In this document: positions 8,617 to 18,263 of the stretch, piece after piece
Position numbering within the stretch: the stretch's first letter is position 1
How the letters are laid out: each line of letters opens with the position of its first letter
DNA from: an uncultured Clostridia bacterium
GTDB lineage: Bacteria; Bacillota; Clostridia; Monoglobales; Monoglobaceae
Assembly (NCBI GenBank): GCA_947589045.1
Contig: CANQBQ010000016.1
Span: 1 to 53,868, forward strand
Direction of reading: 5' to 3'
DNA: 53,868 bases
Notes under the pieces: generated by a model
Database searches by the model: none
What the model saw: only the letters and a program-made list of their open reading frames with translations
Told to the model about the DNA's origin: nothing
Program-made: the position numbers and the translations under genes

Positions 8617-11232
8617 ATGGCTGAATATACTCCGATGATGAAGCAGTATTTTGAAATAAAAAAGCAGTACAGCGATTGTATATTGATGTACCGTCTGGGC
8701 GATTTCTACGAGATGTTTTTTGACGATGCCAAAATCGCGTCAAAGGTCTTGGAGCTTGTTTTGACGGGCAAGGACTGCGGGCAGGAGGAGCGAGCTCCTA
8801 TGTGCGGAGTCCCGTTTCACGCGGTTGACAGCTATATCTCCAAGCTCGTTGCGGCGGGGCATAAGGTCGCCATATGCGAGCAGACCGAGGACCCGAAAAC
8901 CGCGAAGGGAATAGTAAAGCGCGACGTTGTGCGGATTGTCACTCCCGGCACGATTATGGACTCGGGTGCGCTGACCGACGACAAGAACAATTATCTTTGC
9001 AGCGTATATGTTGACGAAAGCGGAGCGGGCGCGTCGTTTGTGGATATAACGACGGGCGAGATAATTGTTTTCGACTGCCCCGAAAAGGATTACAGGCTGA
9101 AAGTTTTAAACGAGATGTCGTGTCTGGAGCCCGCGGAGGTAATTATGAATTTGCGGGCGTATGAGGATGCGAAGCTGACCGATGAGATAAAACGCCGATT
9201 TGGCTGCAGCGTCGTAAATTATTATAATTGGGCTTACGAAGCCGACTACGCGAAGAATAAAATTTCGGAGCAGTTCGGAGATAAGCCCGACGCGCTCGAT
9301 ATTGCGGACAAGACGCGAGCGGCGGCGAGCCTCGGCGCGCTCATTACATATCTCGGAGACACTCAAAAGACTGAGCTTTCCAATATAAAGGAATACGACG
9401 TCGAGCTTGATGAGAAGTATATGAAGATAGATATGTTCAGCCTGCGGAACCTTGAGCTTGTGGAGACAATACGCGAGAAGAAGAGCAAGGGAAGCCTTTT
9501 TTATGTGCTGAACAAAACGGAGACCGCGATGGGCGGCAGACTTTTGCGCAAATGGATAACCAAGCCGTCGCTCAGCTGTGCCGAAATTCAGCGCAGACAT
9601 ATGGCGGTCGACGAGCTTTTGAAGCAACCGCTGATATGCGACGATATAACAGAGGCTCTTAAAAGCGTTCAGGATATTGAGAGAATTATAAGCCGCGTGA
9701 TGTATAAGACGGTGAGCTGCAAGGAGCTTTTGGCAATATCGTCGTCGCTTTCGTCGCTCCCGAGAGTGTACGACGCTCTGAAACGCTGTAAAAGCCGCAA
9801 ACTCTCGGATATAGCGGGCGGATTTGACACCCTCTCGGATGTTAAAAATATGATTGACGCGTCGATAAATCCCGAAGCCCCCGCGACTTTGAGAGAGGGC
9901 GGGTTGATAAAAACGGGTTATGACGCGGAAATAGACAGACTGAGGAGCGCGATGCGCGACGGTGCGGAATGGATAAGGAACATAGCCGAGGAGGAGCGCG
10001 AGAAAAACGGAATTAAGAATATAAAGGTAGGATATAACAGGGTATTCGGATATTATATAGAGGTGAGCAAGGGCAGTATTTCGGAGGTGCCGGACTATTT
10101 TATAAGGCGGCAGACTCTCGCGAACGCCGAGAGATACATAACGCCTCGGATAAAGGAAATAGAGGAAACGGTGACGCAGGCGCGGGAGCAGATAGTGACT
10201 ATGGAGTACGACGTTTTCTGCCGCATCCGCGATGCGGTGGCGGAGCAGTCCGAGAGAATTTGCAAAACCGCCGCTCTTATCGCCGAGATTGACGTTTTAT
10301 GCTCTCTTGCCGAGGTTGCCGAGAAGAACAACTATGTTATGCCGAGCATCAATATGTCGGACAAGATAATAATAAAGGACGGCAGGCACCCGGTAATCGA
10401 GCAGATAAACAAAAAGAATATATTTATTCCGAACGACGTCTCTCTCGACTGCGGAAGCAGCCAAATATCAATTATAACGGGTCCTAATATGGCGGGAAAA
10501 TCCACATATATGCGTCAGATCGCGCTGATTGTGATTATGGCGCAGATGGGCAGCTTTGTGCCCGCCTCGTACGCGGAGATTGGTCTGGTGGACAAGATTT
10601 TTACGCGCGTCGGCGCGTCGGACGACCTCGCGGCGGGACAGAGCACGTTTATGGTCGAGATGAGCGAGGTCGCGTACATACTCGATAACGTGACTAAAAA
10701 CAGTCTCGTAATTTTGGACGAGATAGGTCGCGGAACGAGCACCTATGACGGTCTCGGGATTGCGTGGGCGGTTGTGGAGTACATAGCCGACAAGAAAAAG
10801 TGCGGCGCGAAAACGCTTTTCGCAACGCACTATCACGAGCTTACCGAGCTTGAAGAAAAGATACCGAACGTCAAAAACTTCTGTATAGCCGCAAAGAAAA
10901 AGGGCGACGATATTACGTTTCTGAGAAAAATAATCCGCGGCGGCGCGGACGAGAGCTACGGCGTTGAGGTTGCTGCGCTCGCGGGCGTGAAAAAGTCGGT
11001 GATCAGGCGCGCAAAGGAGATAGTTGCCGCGCTTGACGGCAAGGACGACGTACGGCTCGGCGTTCAAAATGTGGACGTGGAGAAAGCGCAGCCCTCCGCT
11101 CAGCTTGAATTTTCGGGCTTTGAGGACAGCGAGATAATATCCGAGCTGAAAGCTCTCGATTTGAACACAATGACCCCGATGGAGGCTCAGGCCAAGCTGT
11201 TTTATTTCCAGGCGAAGGCAAAAAACGGATAG
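8617..11232 (+). CDS. mutS: DNA mismatch repair protein MutS
   Basis: Recognises mismatches and small loops and recruits MutL. The 871 aa contain the mismatch-wedge motif GDFYEMFF near residue 34, the connector and clamp regions, and the ATPase domain with Walker A GPNMAGKST (about residue 622), Walker B ILDEIGRGTST and the conserved ATHYHEL. Length and order of domains are those of MutS1, not the Smr-bearing MutS2. The start is set by GGGAGGTGAGCAT directly upstream. mutL follows after 41 nt. Confidence 0.98.
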   Translation: MAEYTPMMKQYFEIKKQYSDCILMYRLGDFYEMFFDDAKIASKVLELVLTGKDCGQEERAPMCGVPFHAVDSYISKLVAAGHKVAICEQTEDPKTAKGIVKRDVVRIVTPGTIMDSGALTDDKNNYLCSVYVDESGAGASFVDITTGEIIVFDCPEKDYRLKVLNEMSCLEPAEVIMNLRAYEDAKLTDEIKRRFGCSVVNYYNWAYEADYAKNKISEQFGDKPDALDIADKTRAAASLGALITYLGDTQKTELSNIKEYDVELDEKYMKIDMFSLRNLELVETIREKKSKGSLFYVLNKTETAMGGRLLRKWITKPSLSCAEIQRRHMAVDELLKQPLICDDITEALKSVQDIERIISRVMYKTVSCKELLAISSSLSSLPRVYDALKRCKSRKLSDIAGGFDTLSDVKNMIDASINPEAPATLREGGLIKTGYDAEIDRLRSAMRDGAEWIRNIAEEEREKNGIKNIKVGYNRVFGYYIEVSKGSISEVPDYFIRRQTLANAERYITPRIKEIEETVTQAREQIVTMEYDVFCRIRDAVAEQSERICKTAALIAEIDVLCSLAEVAEKNNYVMPSINMSDKIIIKDGRHPVIEQINKKNIFIPNDVSLDCGSSQISIITGPNMAGKSTYMRQIALIVIMAQMGSFVPASYAEIGLVDKIFTRVGASDDLAAGQSTFMVEMSEVAYILDNVTKNSLVILDEIGRGTSTYDGLGIAWAVVEYIADKKKCGAKTLFATHYHELTELEEKIPNVKNFCIAAKKKGDDITFLRKIIRGGADESYGVEVAALAGVKKSVIRRAKEIVAALDGKDDVRLGVQNVDVEKAQPSAQLEFSGFEDSEIISELKALDLNTMTPMEAQAKLFYFQAKAKNG

Positions 11233-11273
11233 AGCGTTTTAAAACTTTTTAAATCAAAGGCGGGTGAGAAACA

Positions 11274-13139
11274 ATGGCCGAAATACGCGTTTTGTCTCAG
11301 CTTACGGCGGATAAGATTGCCGCGGGCGAAGTCGCGGAGCGTCCTTCCTCGGTCGTGAAGGAGCTTGTGGAAAATTCAATCGACGCGGGAGCCGACAGGA
11401 TTACGGTCGAAATACGCGACGGCGGAGTTAAGCTGATATGCGTGACCGACAACGGCTGCGGAATAGCCAAGGACGACGCGCAAACCGCGTTTTTGCGCCA
11501 CGCCACAAGTAAGATAAGAGAAATAGGAGATTTGGAAAATATCGGAACAATGGGCTTCAGAGGTGAAGCCCTTGCGAGTATTTGCGCAGTTTCGGAGGTG
11601 GAAATGATAACCCGCACCGAGAGCGACGAAGAGGGAACGTATGTGAAAATGGAGCGCGGCAAAGCCGTGTCGACCGGCGAGATTGCCTGCAACCGAGGCA
11701 CGGTTCTGAGCGTGAAAAACTTGTTTATGAATGTTCCGGCGCGAATGAAGTTTTTGAAGAAAAACTCCACCGAGAGCGGATACGTCGCGGACGTGCTGGG
11801 CAGAATAGCGCTCTCTAAGCCCGACATAGCCATAAAATACATCTGCGACGATAAAGAAATTTTCGCAACGTCGGGCGACGGAAATTTAATTAACGCGATT
11901 TTAAAGATATACGGCAGAGAGTGTGCGGAAAATGTTATAGAGCTTGACTATTCGGAGGACGGAGTGCGCGTGTTCGGAGTTATAGGCAAGCCAGAAATCT
12001 CGCGCGGCAACCGAACCAGGCAGACGCTTTTCGTAAACGGGCGGTATATAAAAAATCACGTCATTTCAAAGGTGGTCGAGGAGGCGTACCGCAATATGGT
12101 TATGGTGGGGCGTTTCCCGTTCTTTGTGCTCAACATAGAACTAAGTCCCCAGCTTGTGGACGTTAATGTTCACCCCGCCAAAACCGAGATAAAGTTTGCC
12201 AACGAAAAGAAGATTTATGATATTGTGTATCACGCGGTAAAGGGCAGGCTTTCGAGCGTCGAACGCCGCCCGAGCGCGCCTGCAAAAACCGAAGCCGCAC
12301 CGTTTGAACGACCCGAGCCCGCGGGCGAGTCAAGACCTGCACAGTTCAAGCTGAATTTAACGCCGAGACCCGACAGCGTTTCCCGCACTGCGGTGGCGGG
12401 ATTTATGAAAAACACCGTTCCCGAAGCAAAAGAGGAGAGCGGCGCTCCGCTCCACGGTCTTTCGGATATTTCGGCGGACAAAAGATATGTGATTGACGAC
12501 AGAGTAAAAACCGAGGGCGGAGAGGACGAACTGCCTTTTGAGATTGTCGGGGAGTATGACGACTATAAAATAGTGGGGCAGATTTTTTCTACATATATCG
12601 TTGCCGAAAAGGGCGACAGCGTGTTCTTTGTAGACCAGCACGCCGCGCACGAGCGGATCAATTTTGAAAAGCTGATGTCCGAGTATTCCGAAAGAAAGGT
12701 CTTGTCACAGCAGCTTTTGGTGCCCGTCGTGGTGGACTTGAACCAAAACGAAATGAGAACTCTGTCCGAAAATTCGGAATATTTTTCCAATCTTGGCTTT
12801 GTTATAGAGGAATTCGGCGTAAATTCGGCTATTGTAAGGCAGACCCCCGTCGATTTGCCGGAGCTGTCCTTAAAACAGCTCATATATAACCTTATTGACG
12901 CGGTCGGAGAAAACAGAAAGCACGCCGTACCCAATTTTGAAGAAAAAATTGTGGATATGGTCTCCTGCAAGTCGGCTATCAAGGCTAACAGAAAGTTAAG
13001 CACCGAAGAAGCCGAGATTTTGCTCAAACGGCTCGATACTCTTATTGAAAGAGGAATTAACACCTGCCCGCACGGAAGACCGATAAGAGTTGAAATGACA
13101 AAGACCGATTTTGAAAAGATGTTTAAGAGGATTACATAA
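11274..13139 (+). CDS. mutL: DNA mismatch repair endonuclease MutL
   Basis: Couples mismatch recognition by MutS to strand incision. The N-terminal GHKL ATPase shows ENSIDAGA, TDNGCGI and MGFRGEAL. A variable linker (about residues 325-420) precedes the dimerisation domain, which carries the endonuclease motif DQHAAHERINFE, the SCKSAIKANR motif and CPHGRP near the C-terminus. The metal-binding motif means this MutL nicks DNA itself, as expected in bacteria without MutH. 621 aa is the usual length. It forms an operon with mutS. Confidence 0.97.
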   Translation: MAEIRVLSQLTADKIAAGEVAERPSSVVKELVENSIDAGADRITVEIRDGGVKLICVTDNGCGIAKDDAQTAFLRHATSKIREIGDLENIGTMGFRGEALASICAVSEVEMITRTESDEEGTYVKMERGKAVSTGEIACNRGTVLSVKNLFMNVPARMKFLKKNSTESGYVADVLGRIALSKPDIAIKYICDDKEIFATSGDGNLINAILKIYGRECAENVIELDYSEDGVRVFGVIGKPEISRGNRTRQTLFVNGRYIKNHVISKVVEEAYRNMVMVGRFPFFVLNIELSPQLVDVNVHPAKTEIKFANEKKIYDIVYHAVKGRLSSVERRPSAPAKTEAAPFERPEPAGESRPAQFKLNLTPRPDSVSRTAVAGFMKNTVPEAKEESGAPLHGLSDISADKRYVIDDRVKTEGGEDELPFEIVGEYDDYKIVGQIFSTYIVAEKGDSVFFVDQHAAHERINFEKLMSEYSERKVLSQQLLVPVVVDLNQNEMRTLSENSEYFSNLGFVIEEFGVNSAIVRQTPVDLPELSLKQLIYNLIDAVGENRKHAVPNFEEKIVDMVSCKSAIKANRKLSTEEAEILLKRLDTLIERGINTCPHGRPIRVEMTKTDFEKMFKRIT

Positions 13140-13153
13140 AGCGGCGCCTTTTA

Positions 13154-13182
13154 TTGACAATTTTCCGCCGCGGTATTATAAT
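13154..13182 (+). promoter_or_regulatory. Perfect-consensus promoter P1 before rnhA
   Basis: TTGACA (13154-13159), 17-nt spacer, TATAAT (13177-13182): a full match to the sigma-A consensus. The -35 lies between GCGGCG (13141-13146) and CGCCGC (13166-13171), which could pair as a 6-bp stem; whether this inverted repeat is the end of mutL transcription or an operator is unclear. Confidence 0.8.
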
Positions 13183-13238
13183 ATAATATTCTGCGGACGG
13201 ATATTTTAAATAAATTTCATAAAAGTCTATGGAAATAG

Positions 13239-13267
13239 TAGACAATTTAAAAAGTTTGTGATAAAAT
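13239..13267 (+). promoter_or_regulatory. Second promoter P2 before rnhA
   Basis: TAGACA (13239-13244), 17-nt spacer, TAAAAT (13262-13267). A transcript would start near 13274, leaving about 13 nt before the rnhA ATG including its GGAGA ribosome binding site. P1 and P2 are 85 bp apart. Confidence 0.6.
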
Positions 13268-13286
13268 AGACAATCGGAGATACGAT

Positions 13287-13727
13287 ATGAGTTTAAAAAA
13301 GGTTGAATTATACACCGATGGCGCGTGCAGCGGCAACCCCGGTCCGGGAGGCTGGGGAGTTATTTTGAAATATAAAGGCGCGGAGCGCGAGATGTCGGGC
13401 GGCGAGGCGGAGACCACGAATAACCGTATGGAGATAACCGCGGTAATCGAGGGGCTTCGCGCGCTTAAAGAACCCTGCTCGGTAGACGTTTACAGTGACT
13501 CAAAATATGTCGTTGACGCGGTGAATTTGGGCTGGGTATTCAAATGGCAGGCTAACGGCTGGATGCGTAACAAGAAGGAGAAGGCTTTAAATCCCGAGCT
13601 TTGGCGCGAGCTTTTGTCGCTCCTTGAAATCCACGACGTCACGTTTCATTGGGTGAGAGGGCATAACGGTCACCCCGAAAACGAAAGGTGCGACGCTCTG
13701 GCGGTTGCCGAAGTAAACAGGCAGTGA
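13287..13727 (+). CDS. rnhA: Ribonuclease HI
   Basis: Degrades RNA in RNA-DNA hybrids. The 146-aa protein has the four acidic residues of the RNase H fold: [14 protein letters not shown] (Asp), NNRMEITA (Glu), VYSDSKYVV (Asp) and NERCDALA (Asp). GHNGHPENE carries the conserved His. It contains the basic protrusion region ([15 protein letters not shown]) typical of E. coli-type RNase HI. It lies downstream of mutL but has its own two promoters, so it is probably an independent unit. Confidence 0.96.
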   Translation: MSLKKVELYTDGACSGNPGPGGWGVILKYKGAEREMSGGEAETTNNRMEITAVIEGLRALKEPCSVDVYSDSKYVVDAVNLGWVFKWQANGWMRNKKEKALNPELWRELLSLLEIHDVTFHWVRGHNGHPENERCDALAVAEVNRQ

Positions 13728-13730
13728 GGC

Positions 13731-13756
13731 GTCGGGCAAAAGGTATAACGCCCGAC
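13731..13756 (+). other. Inverted repeat between rnhA and iscS
   Basis: GTCGGGC (13731-13737) and GCCCGAC (13750-13756) can form a 7-bp GC-rich stem with a 12-nt loop. No T-run follows, so it is not a standard intrinsic terminator. It may stabilise or attenuate the rnhA transcript before iscS. I see no good promoter between here and iscS. Confidence 0.4.
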
Positions 13757-13800
13757 ACTGTGCAAATAATAATAATCAAAGCCGAAAGGAAGGGTTTACA

Positions 13801-14982
13801 ATGGACAAGAGAATATATGTGGATCACTCGGCTACGACGCCGGTACTTCCGCAGGTGCTTGAAAAAATGCTTCCGTATTTCACCGAAAATTTCGGGAACG
13901 CGTCAAGCATATATTCGGAGGGGCGAGACGCGAAACGCGCAATAGAAGCCGCGAGAGAAAAGGTGGCGAAGGCGATAGGCGCGGACGCGTCGGAAATATT
14001 TTTCACGGGCTGCGGAACCGAGGCGGATAACTGGGCTGTCCGCGGCGCGGCGTATGCCAACCGTGCAAAGGGCAATCATATAATCACGTCAAGCGTCGAG
14101 CATCATGCGGTGCTTCACACCTGTCAAAGCCTTGAAAAAGAGGGATTTGAAGTGACATATCTGCCCGTTGACGAGTTCGGCAGAGTGTCGCCGGACGACG
14201 TTAAGGCGGCTATAACCGACAAAACGATATTGATTACGATTATGTTTGCCAACAACGAGATAGGCACAATAATGCCGATTGAAAAAATTGCAAAGGTTGC
14301 CGAAGAAGCGGGAGTTCCTTTCCACACCGACGCGGTTCAGGCAATAGGACTTGTGCCGATTGACGTGAGCAAGGTTAACATAAATATGCTTTCGATGAGC
14401 GCGCACAAGTTTGGCGGTCCTAAAGGAATAGGCGCGCTTTATGTGAAAAAGGGAACGAAGCTAAGTAACTTTATGAACGGCGGCGCACAGGAGCGAAACA
14501 AGCGTGCGGGTACCGAAAATACGCCCGCAATCGTCGGTATGGGAGTGGCGATAGAGATTGCAACGGCGGACATAGAGGGAAAAGCCAAAAAGCTCTCCAC
14601 GCTTCGTGATGCGTATATCGAAAAGGTTTTGAGCAAGATACCGTATTCGCATCTTAACGGACATCCTACCGAGCGTCTTGCGTCAAACGCAAATATATCT
14701 TTTGAGTTTATCGAGGGCGAGGGTATGCTCCTCAGCCTTGATATGAAGGGCATTTCCGCGTCGAGCGGAAGCGCGTGCACCTCGGGCTCTCTCGACCCGT
14801 CGCACGTTCTGCTCGCGATAGGTTTAAAGCACGAGGAGGCTCACGGCTCGCTTCGCGTCACATTCGGCGAGGAAAATACGATGGAGGACGTGGACTATAT
14901 AGTTGACAATCTCGCGGTTATTGTTGAGCGTTTGCGCTCAATGTCGCCGCTCTATGAGGAATTTGTTAAAAACGCCAAATAA
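13801..14982 (+). CDS. iscS: Cysteine desulfurase (IscS/NifS type)
   Basis: PLP enzyme that takes sulfur from cysteine for iron-sulfur clusters and tRNA thiolation. In the 393 aa I see SVEHHAV (His101), HTDAVQ (Asp177), the PLP lysine Lys203 in [10 protein letters not shown], and the catalytic Cys326 in SSGSACTSG. The loop and the length fit the class I group that feeds IscU. AAGGAAGG precedes the ATG. iscU follows after 14 nt and mnmA after that, so sulfur can go either to the scaffold or to tRNA. Confidence 0.96.
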   Translation: MDKRIYVDHSATTPVLPQVLEKMLPYFTENFGNASSIYSEGRDAKRAIEAAREKVAKAIGADASEIFFTGCGTEADNWAVRGAAYANRAKGNHIITSSVEHHAVLHTCQSLEKEGFEVTYLPVDEFGRVSPDDVKAAITDKTILITIMFANNEIGTIMPIEKIAKVAEEAGVPFHTDAVQAIGLVPIDVSKVNINMLSMSAHKFGGPKGIGALYVKKGTKLSNFMNGGAQERNKRAGTENTPAIVGMGVAIEIATADIEGKAKKLSTLRDAYIEKVLSKIPYSHLNGHPTERLASNANISFEFIEGEGMLLSLDMKGISASSGSACTSGSLDPSHVLLAIGLKHEEAHGSLRVTFGEENTMEDVDYIVDNLAVIVERLRSMSPLYEEFVKNAK

Positions 14983-14996
14983 GGAGGAGAAGTACA

Positions 14997-15440
14997 ATGC
15001 TTTACAGCGAAAAGGTTATGGACCATTTCACCAATCCGAGAAACGTAGGTGAAATAGAGGACGCAAGCGGAGTAGGACAGGTGGGAAATCCGAAATGCGG
15101 CGATATTATGAAAATGTATATGAAAATCAACGACGATACCGGCGTTATAGAGGACGTTAAGTTTAAGACATTCGGCTGCGGCGCGGCTATCGCAACGAGC
15201 AGTATGGCGACCGAGATGATAAAGGGCAAGACGATAGACGAGGCACTCAAGGTCACAAATTTGGCTGTTGCCGAGGCTCTTGACGGTCTTCCGCCCATTA
15301 AGATGCACTGCTCCAACCTCGCGCAGGAGGCTATCCACGCGACGCTTTCGGATTATTATGCGAAAAAGGGCATAGAGCCCCCCGAAGGACTTTTGCAGTG
15401 CGACGGCTGCTGCGGATGTGACAAAGAGGACGCAGAGTAA
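14997..15440 (+). CDS. iscU: Iron-sulfur cluster scaffold IscU/NifU-N type with Cys-rich tail
   Basis: Builds [Fe-S] clusters on three conserved cysteines, here Cys34 (PKCGD), Cys61 (TFGCGAA) and Cys105 (MHCSN), with Asp36. The 147-aa protein is IscU-like (it keeps the CGD motif and lacks the SufU insertion). Unlike standard IscU it ends with a tail holding four more cysteines, CDGCCGC (135-141). GGAGGAG sits before the ATG. It is encoded between iscS and mnmA and mnmA starts at the next base after its stop. Confidence 0.93.
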   Translation: MLYSEKVMDHFTNPRNVGEIEDASGVGQVGNPKCGDIMKMYMKINDDTGVIEDVKFKTFGCGAAIATSSMATEMIKGKTIDEALKVTNLAVAEALDGLPPIKMHCSNLAQEAIHATLSDYYAKKGIEPPEGLLQCDGCCGCDKEDAE

Positions 15441-16520
15441 ATGAAAAAGGTCGTAATAGGAATGTCGGGCGGAGTCGACAGCAGCGTTGCGGCTCTGCTC
15501 TTAAAGGAGCGGGGGTATGACGTTATAGGCGTTACCATGCGCCTTTGGGACGGCGAGAATATCAACGGGAAAATTGCGGAGTCTGCCTGTTGCTCGCTTT
15601 CCGCGGTCGAGGACGCGAGACGCGTCGCCTTCGCCATTGATATTCCGTATTATGTTTTGGACTTTCGGGCGGACTTTGAAAAATATGTGATAGATTATTT
15701 TGTGAAGTCTTACATAGACGCAAAAACGCCCAACCCCTGTATCGCCTGCAACCACTTCATCAAGTTTGACGCACTTTTGAGCAAAGCGGAGGCGATAGGC
15801 GCGGATTATATAGCAACGGGGCATTATGCGAAAGTCGAATTTTCGGAAAAGTACCGACGTTATCTCCTTAAAAAATCGGCTTTTTGCGATAAGGACCAGA
15901 CCTATGCGCTGTATTCCTTAAATCAGCGCAGTCTCTCGAAAATCCTTATGCCGATAGGAGATTTCCGCAAGGAGCAGGTGAGGGAGATTGCCGCAAAGCA
16001 TAATCTCCCGGTCGCCGATAAGCCCGACAGTCAGGAGATTTGCTTTGTACCTGATAACGATTACGCGGGCTTTATAAAAAGACGTACCGGCAGTATGGGC
16101 AAAACGGGGAATTTTGTCGATAAAGACGGCAATATTTTAGCTCCGCACAAGGGAATTGCAAACTACACGATAGGGCAGCGCAAGGGACTCGGGATTGCGC
16201 TCGGCGAGCCTATGTTTGTGACGAAAATCGACGCGGAGAGCGGCGACGTCACCCTTGAGAAAAAGGGCGGAGAATTTTCAAAGGAACTCACGGCGCACAG
16301 CCTTAACTTAATACCGTTTGACGACTTCGACGGCGAAATGAGAGTCAGGGCGAAGGTGCGCTATGCCGCCAAGGAAGCCGACGCGTCGGTAAAAAAGCTC
16401 GGCGGCGGTCGGGTACGGGTCGTTTTCGACGAGCCGCAGAGAGCCGTCACGCCGGGTCAGGCGGTCGTGTTCTACGAGCCGAGCGGCGACATTGTGATAG
16501 GCGGCGCGGTAATTGAATAA
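15441..16520 (+). CDS. mnmA: tRNA-specific 2-thiouridylase MnmA
   Basis: Thiolates U34 of Lys, Glu and Gln tRNAs. The PP-loop is SGGVDSS (residues 9-15). The catalytic cysteine pair is Cys100 (NPCIACN) and Cys201 (QEICFVPD). TGHYAK, DKDQTYAL and GQRKGLG complete the family signature; 359 aa is the normal length. The ATG directly follows the iscU stop, giving tight coupling in the iscS-iscU-mnmA operon, which supplies the persulfide donor from the same transcript. The transcript ends at the hairpin just after the stop. Confidence 0.96.
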   Translation: MKKVVIGMSGGVDSSVAALLLKERGYDVIGVTMRLWDGENINGKIAESACCSLSAVEDARRVAFAIDIPYYVLDFRADFEKYVIDYFVKSYIDAKTPNPCIACNHFIKFDALLSKAEAIGADYIATGHYAKVEFSEKYRRYLLKKSAFCDKDQTYALYSLNQRSLSKILMPIGDFRKEQVREIAAKHNLPVADKPDSQEICFVPDNDYAGFIKRRTGSMGKTGNFVDKDGNILAPHKGIANYTIGQRKGLGIALGEPMFVTKIDAESGDVTLEKKGGEFSKELTAHSLNLIPFDDFDGEMRVRAKVRYAAKEADASVKKLGGGRVRVVFDEPQRAVTPGQAVVFYEPSGDIVIGGAVIE

Positions 16521-16524
16521 AAAA

Positions 16525-16562
16525 ACTCTCGCTTTGATATTCATCGGCGAGAGTATTTTTTT
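16525..16562. terminator. Bidirectional terminator between mnmA and ttcA-like gene
   Basis: ACTCTCGC (16525-16532) pairs with GCGAGAGT (16547-16554), 14-nt loop, followed by an A then a T-run from 16556. On the other strand the A-run at 16519-16525 gives a T-run, so it can serve both convergent genes. Confidence 0.85.
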
Positions 16563-16577
16563 ATTTAATTGTTATTC

Positions 16578-17429
16578 TCAAAAATTGTCCTGCGCGTTAA
16601 ATCTCTCCAGAAACGAGTGCGCCTCGCCCTCGGATTTATAGCCCGCGAAGGTGTCGAGACAGACGGCGTGTATGCTGTTGAAAATGCTTTTCTCGATTTG
16701 AGGGTTGTCTTGCTTCAGCCGCTCTATAAGCTGCTTGACCTCCTGACGCTTTGAGCTTATGTCGTCGCTTTCGAGGCTCAGATTTTCGGTAAATCGACAC
16801 GCGCATCTGATAAACTCCAAATTGTTGTACCGCTCCCACGCCAAAATGTCGCTTTCGCAGATGCAGTACATCGGTCTTATCAGCGTCATACCGCTGAAAT
16901 TTGTGCTGTGCAGTTTCGGAAGCATACCTTGGAGCTGTGAACCGTAAAACATTCCGATAAGCGTCGTCTCTATAACGTCGCTTAAGTGGTGACCCAATGC
17001 GATTTTGTTGCAACCGAGTGACTGCGCCTTGTTGTAGAGGTGCCCGCGTCTCATTCGCGCGCAAAGATAGCATGGCGATTGCTCGGTGCTGTTTGCAACC
17101 TCGAAAATGTCGGTTTCAAATATCGTTATCGGGATATGCAAAAGCGCCGCGTTGCTTTCGATTTTCCGACGGTTGATCTCGTTATAGCCCGGGTCCATAA
17201 CCAAAAATATAAGCTCAAAAGGAACGTCGCTGTGGCGCTGAAGCTCCTGGAGCAGCTTAGCCATAAGCATAGAGTCCTTGCCGCCCGAGATACAAACGGC
17301 GATTTTGTCTCCGCTTTGGATAAGCTCGTATCGCTTAACAGCCGCGATAAAAGGGTTCCAAAGGGACTTTCGGAATTTTGTGATAATGCTGCGCTCAATC
17401 AACTGATATTCTTCCAAGTTTCTTTTCAT
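16578..17429 (-). CDS. TtcA-like tRNA thiolation PP-loop ATPase
   Basis: Belongs to the TtcA family, which makes 2-thiocytidine in tRNA with a [4Fe-4S] cluster. The PP-loop is SGGKDSM (48-54), CYLCARMRRG carries the CxxC pair (Cys120, Cys123), and CRFTE in the C-terminal part holds a third candidate ligand. The longest frame starts with a TTG at 17435; GGGAG at 17442..17438 favours the ATG at 17429 (283 aa). It follows tcdA by 24 nt on the same strand, forming a two-gene unit. TtcA of Proteobacteria is longer; the substrate position in this organism is not certain. Confidence 0.85.
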   Translation of the reverse strand: MKRNLEEYQLIERSIITKFRKSLWNPFIAAVKRYELIQSGDKIAVCISGGKDSMLMAKLLQELQRHSDVPFELIFLVMDPGYNEINRRKIESNAALLHIPITIFETDIFEVANSTEQSPCYLCARMRRGHLYNKAQSLGCNKIALGHHLSDVIETTLIGMFYGSQLQGMLPKLHSTNFSGMTLIRPMYCICESDILAWERYNNLEFIRCACRFTENLSLESDDISSKRQEVKQLIERLKQDNPQIEKSIFNSIHAVCLDTFAGYKSEGEAHSFLERFNAQDNF

Positions 17430-17453
17430 TTGCAAAGCTCCCTGTAAAATAAA

Positions 17454-18209
17454 TCATACTGTTTCCCGACCGTCCCAACAGATCAGGTCTTTTATCACCT
17501 CTCCGGCGATAATCAGCCCCGCGACCGACGGCACAAACGCGGTGCTCCCCGGAATTTGCCGCCGAGCGTGCGTCTCGGACGTGTCCGAGGCAGTGCCGCA
17601 TTCGTTTTCGCCGAAGATTGGTTTTAGCGGCTTTTCTTTTGAATACACGACCTTCAGCTTTTTAATTCCCCTGCGTTTTAACTCGTACCGCATAACCTTG
17701 GCGAGCGGGCATACCGACGTTTTGTAGATGTCGGCGACCTCGAAAGAGGCGGGGTCGATTTTGTTTCCCGCGCCCATCGCGCTGATGATAGGCGTGCCGG
17801 CTTTTTCGGCACTGACAACAAGCTCTATCTTGCCCGTTACCGTGTCAATCGCGTCCACGATATAATCATAGTCGGTAAAATCAAATTGAGCCGACGTTTC
17901 AGGAGTGTAAAAGGTCTTGAACGTGCGCACCTTGGTATTCGGATTGATTTGAGAAATCCTTTCTTCGGCGACATCGACCTTGTACCTCCCGACGGTGTCA
18001 AGAGTGGCGTATATCTGACGGTTGATATTGGTGGGGCATACCTTATCGCTGTCAATCAAATCGACCGCGCCGATACCGCTGCGAACCAATGCCTCCACGG
18101 TATAGCCGCCGACGCCTCCGATGCCGAACACGGCAACGCGGGAGGCGGCGAGCTTTTCCATAGCGGATTTTCCGAATAGTAGCTCCGTCCTCGAAAATTG
18201 ATTTAACAT
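17454..18209 (-). CDS. tcdA: tRNA threonylcarbamoyladenosine dehydratase (TcdA/CsdL)
   Basis: An E1-like (ThiF superfamily) enzyme that cyclises t6A37 of tRNA with ATP. The nucleotide-binding motif is GIGGVGGY near residue 29, followed by DSDKVCPTNINRQ and the catalytic-region DAIDTVTGK. The C-terminal pattern RQIPGSTAFVPSVAGL is typical of TcdA and not of ThiF or MoeB. 251 aa. GAGGTG is 8 nt before the ATG. It is the first gene of the tcdA-ttcA unit; both products act on the anticodon-loop region of tRNA. Confidence 0.92.
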   Translation of the reverse strand: MLNQFSRTELLFGKSAMEKLAASRVAVFGIGGVGGYTVEALVRSGIGAVDLIDSDKVCPTNINRQIYATLDTVGRYKVDVAEERISQINPNTKVRTFKTFYTPETSAQFDFTDYDYIVDAIDTVTGKIELVVSAEKAGTPIISAMGAGNKIDPASFEVADIYKTSVCPLAKVMRYELKRRGIKKLKVVYSKEKPLKPIFGENECGTASDTSETHARRQIPGSTAFVPSVAGLIIAGEVIKDLICWDGRETV

Positions 18210-18263
18210 CAGCTTAACACCTCGCTGTCATTTAATACCGATTTTTTGATTTCCCTATACATA

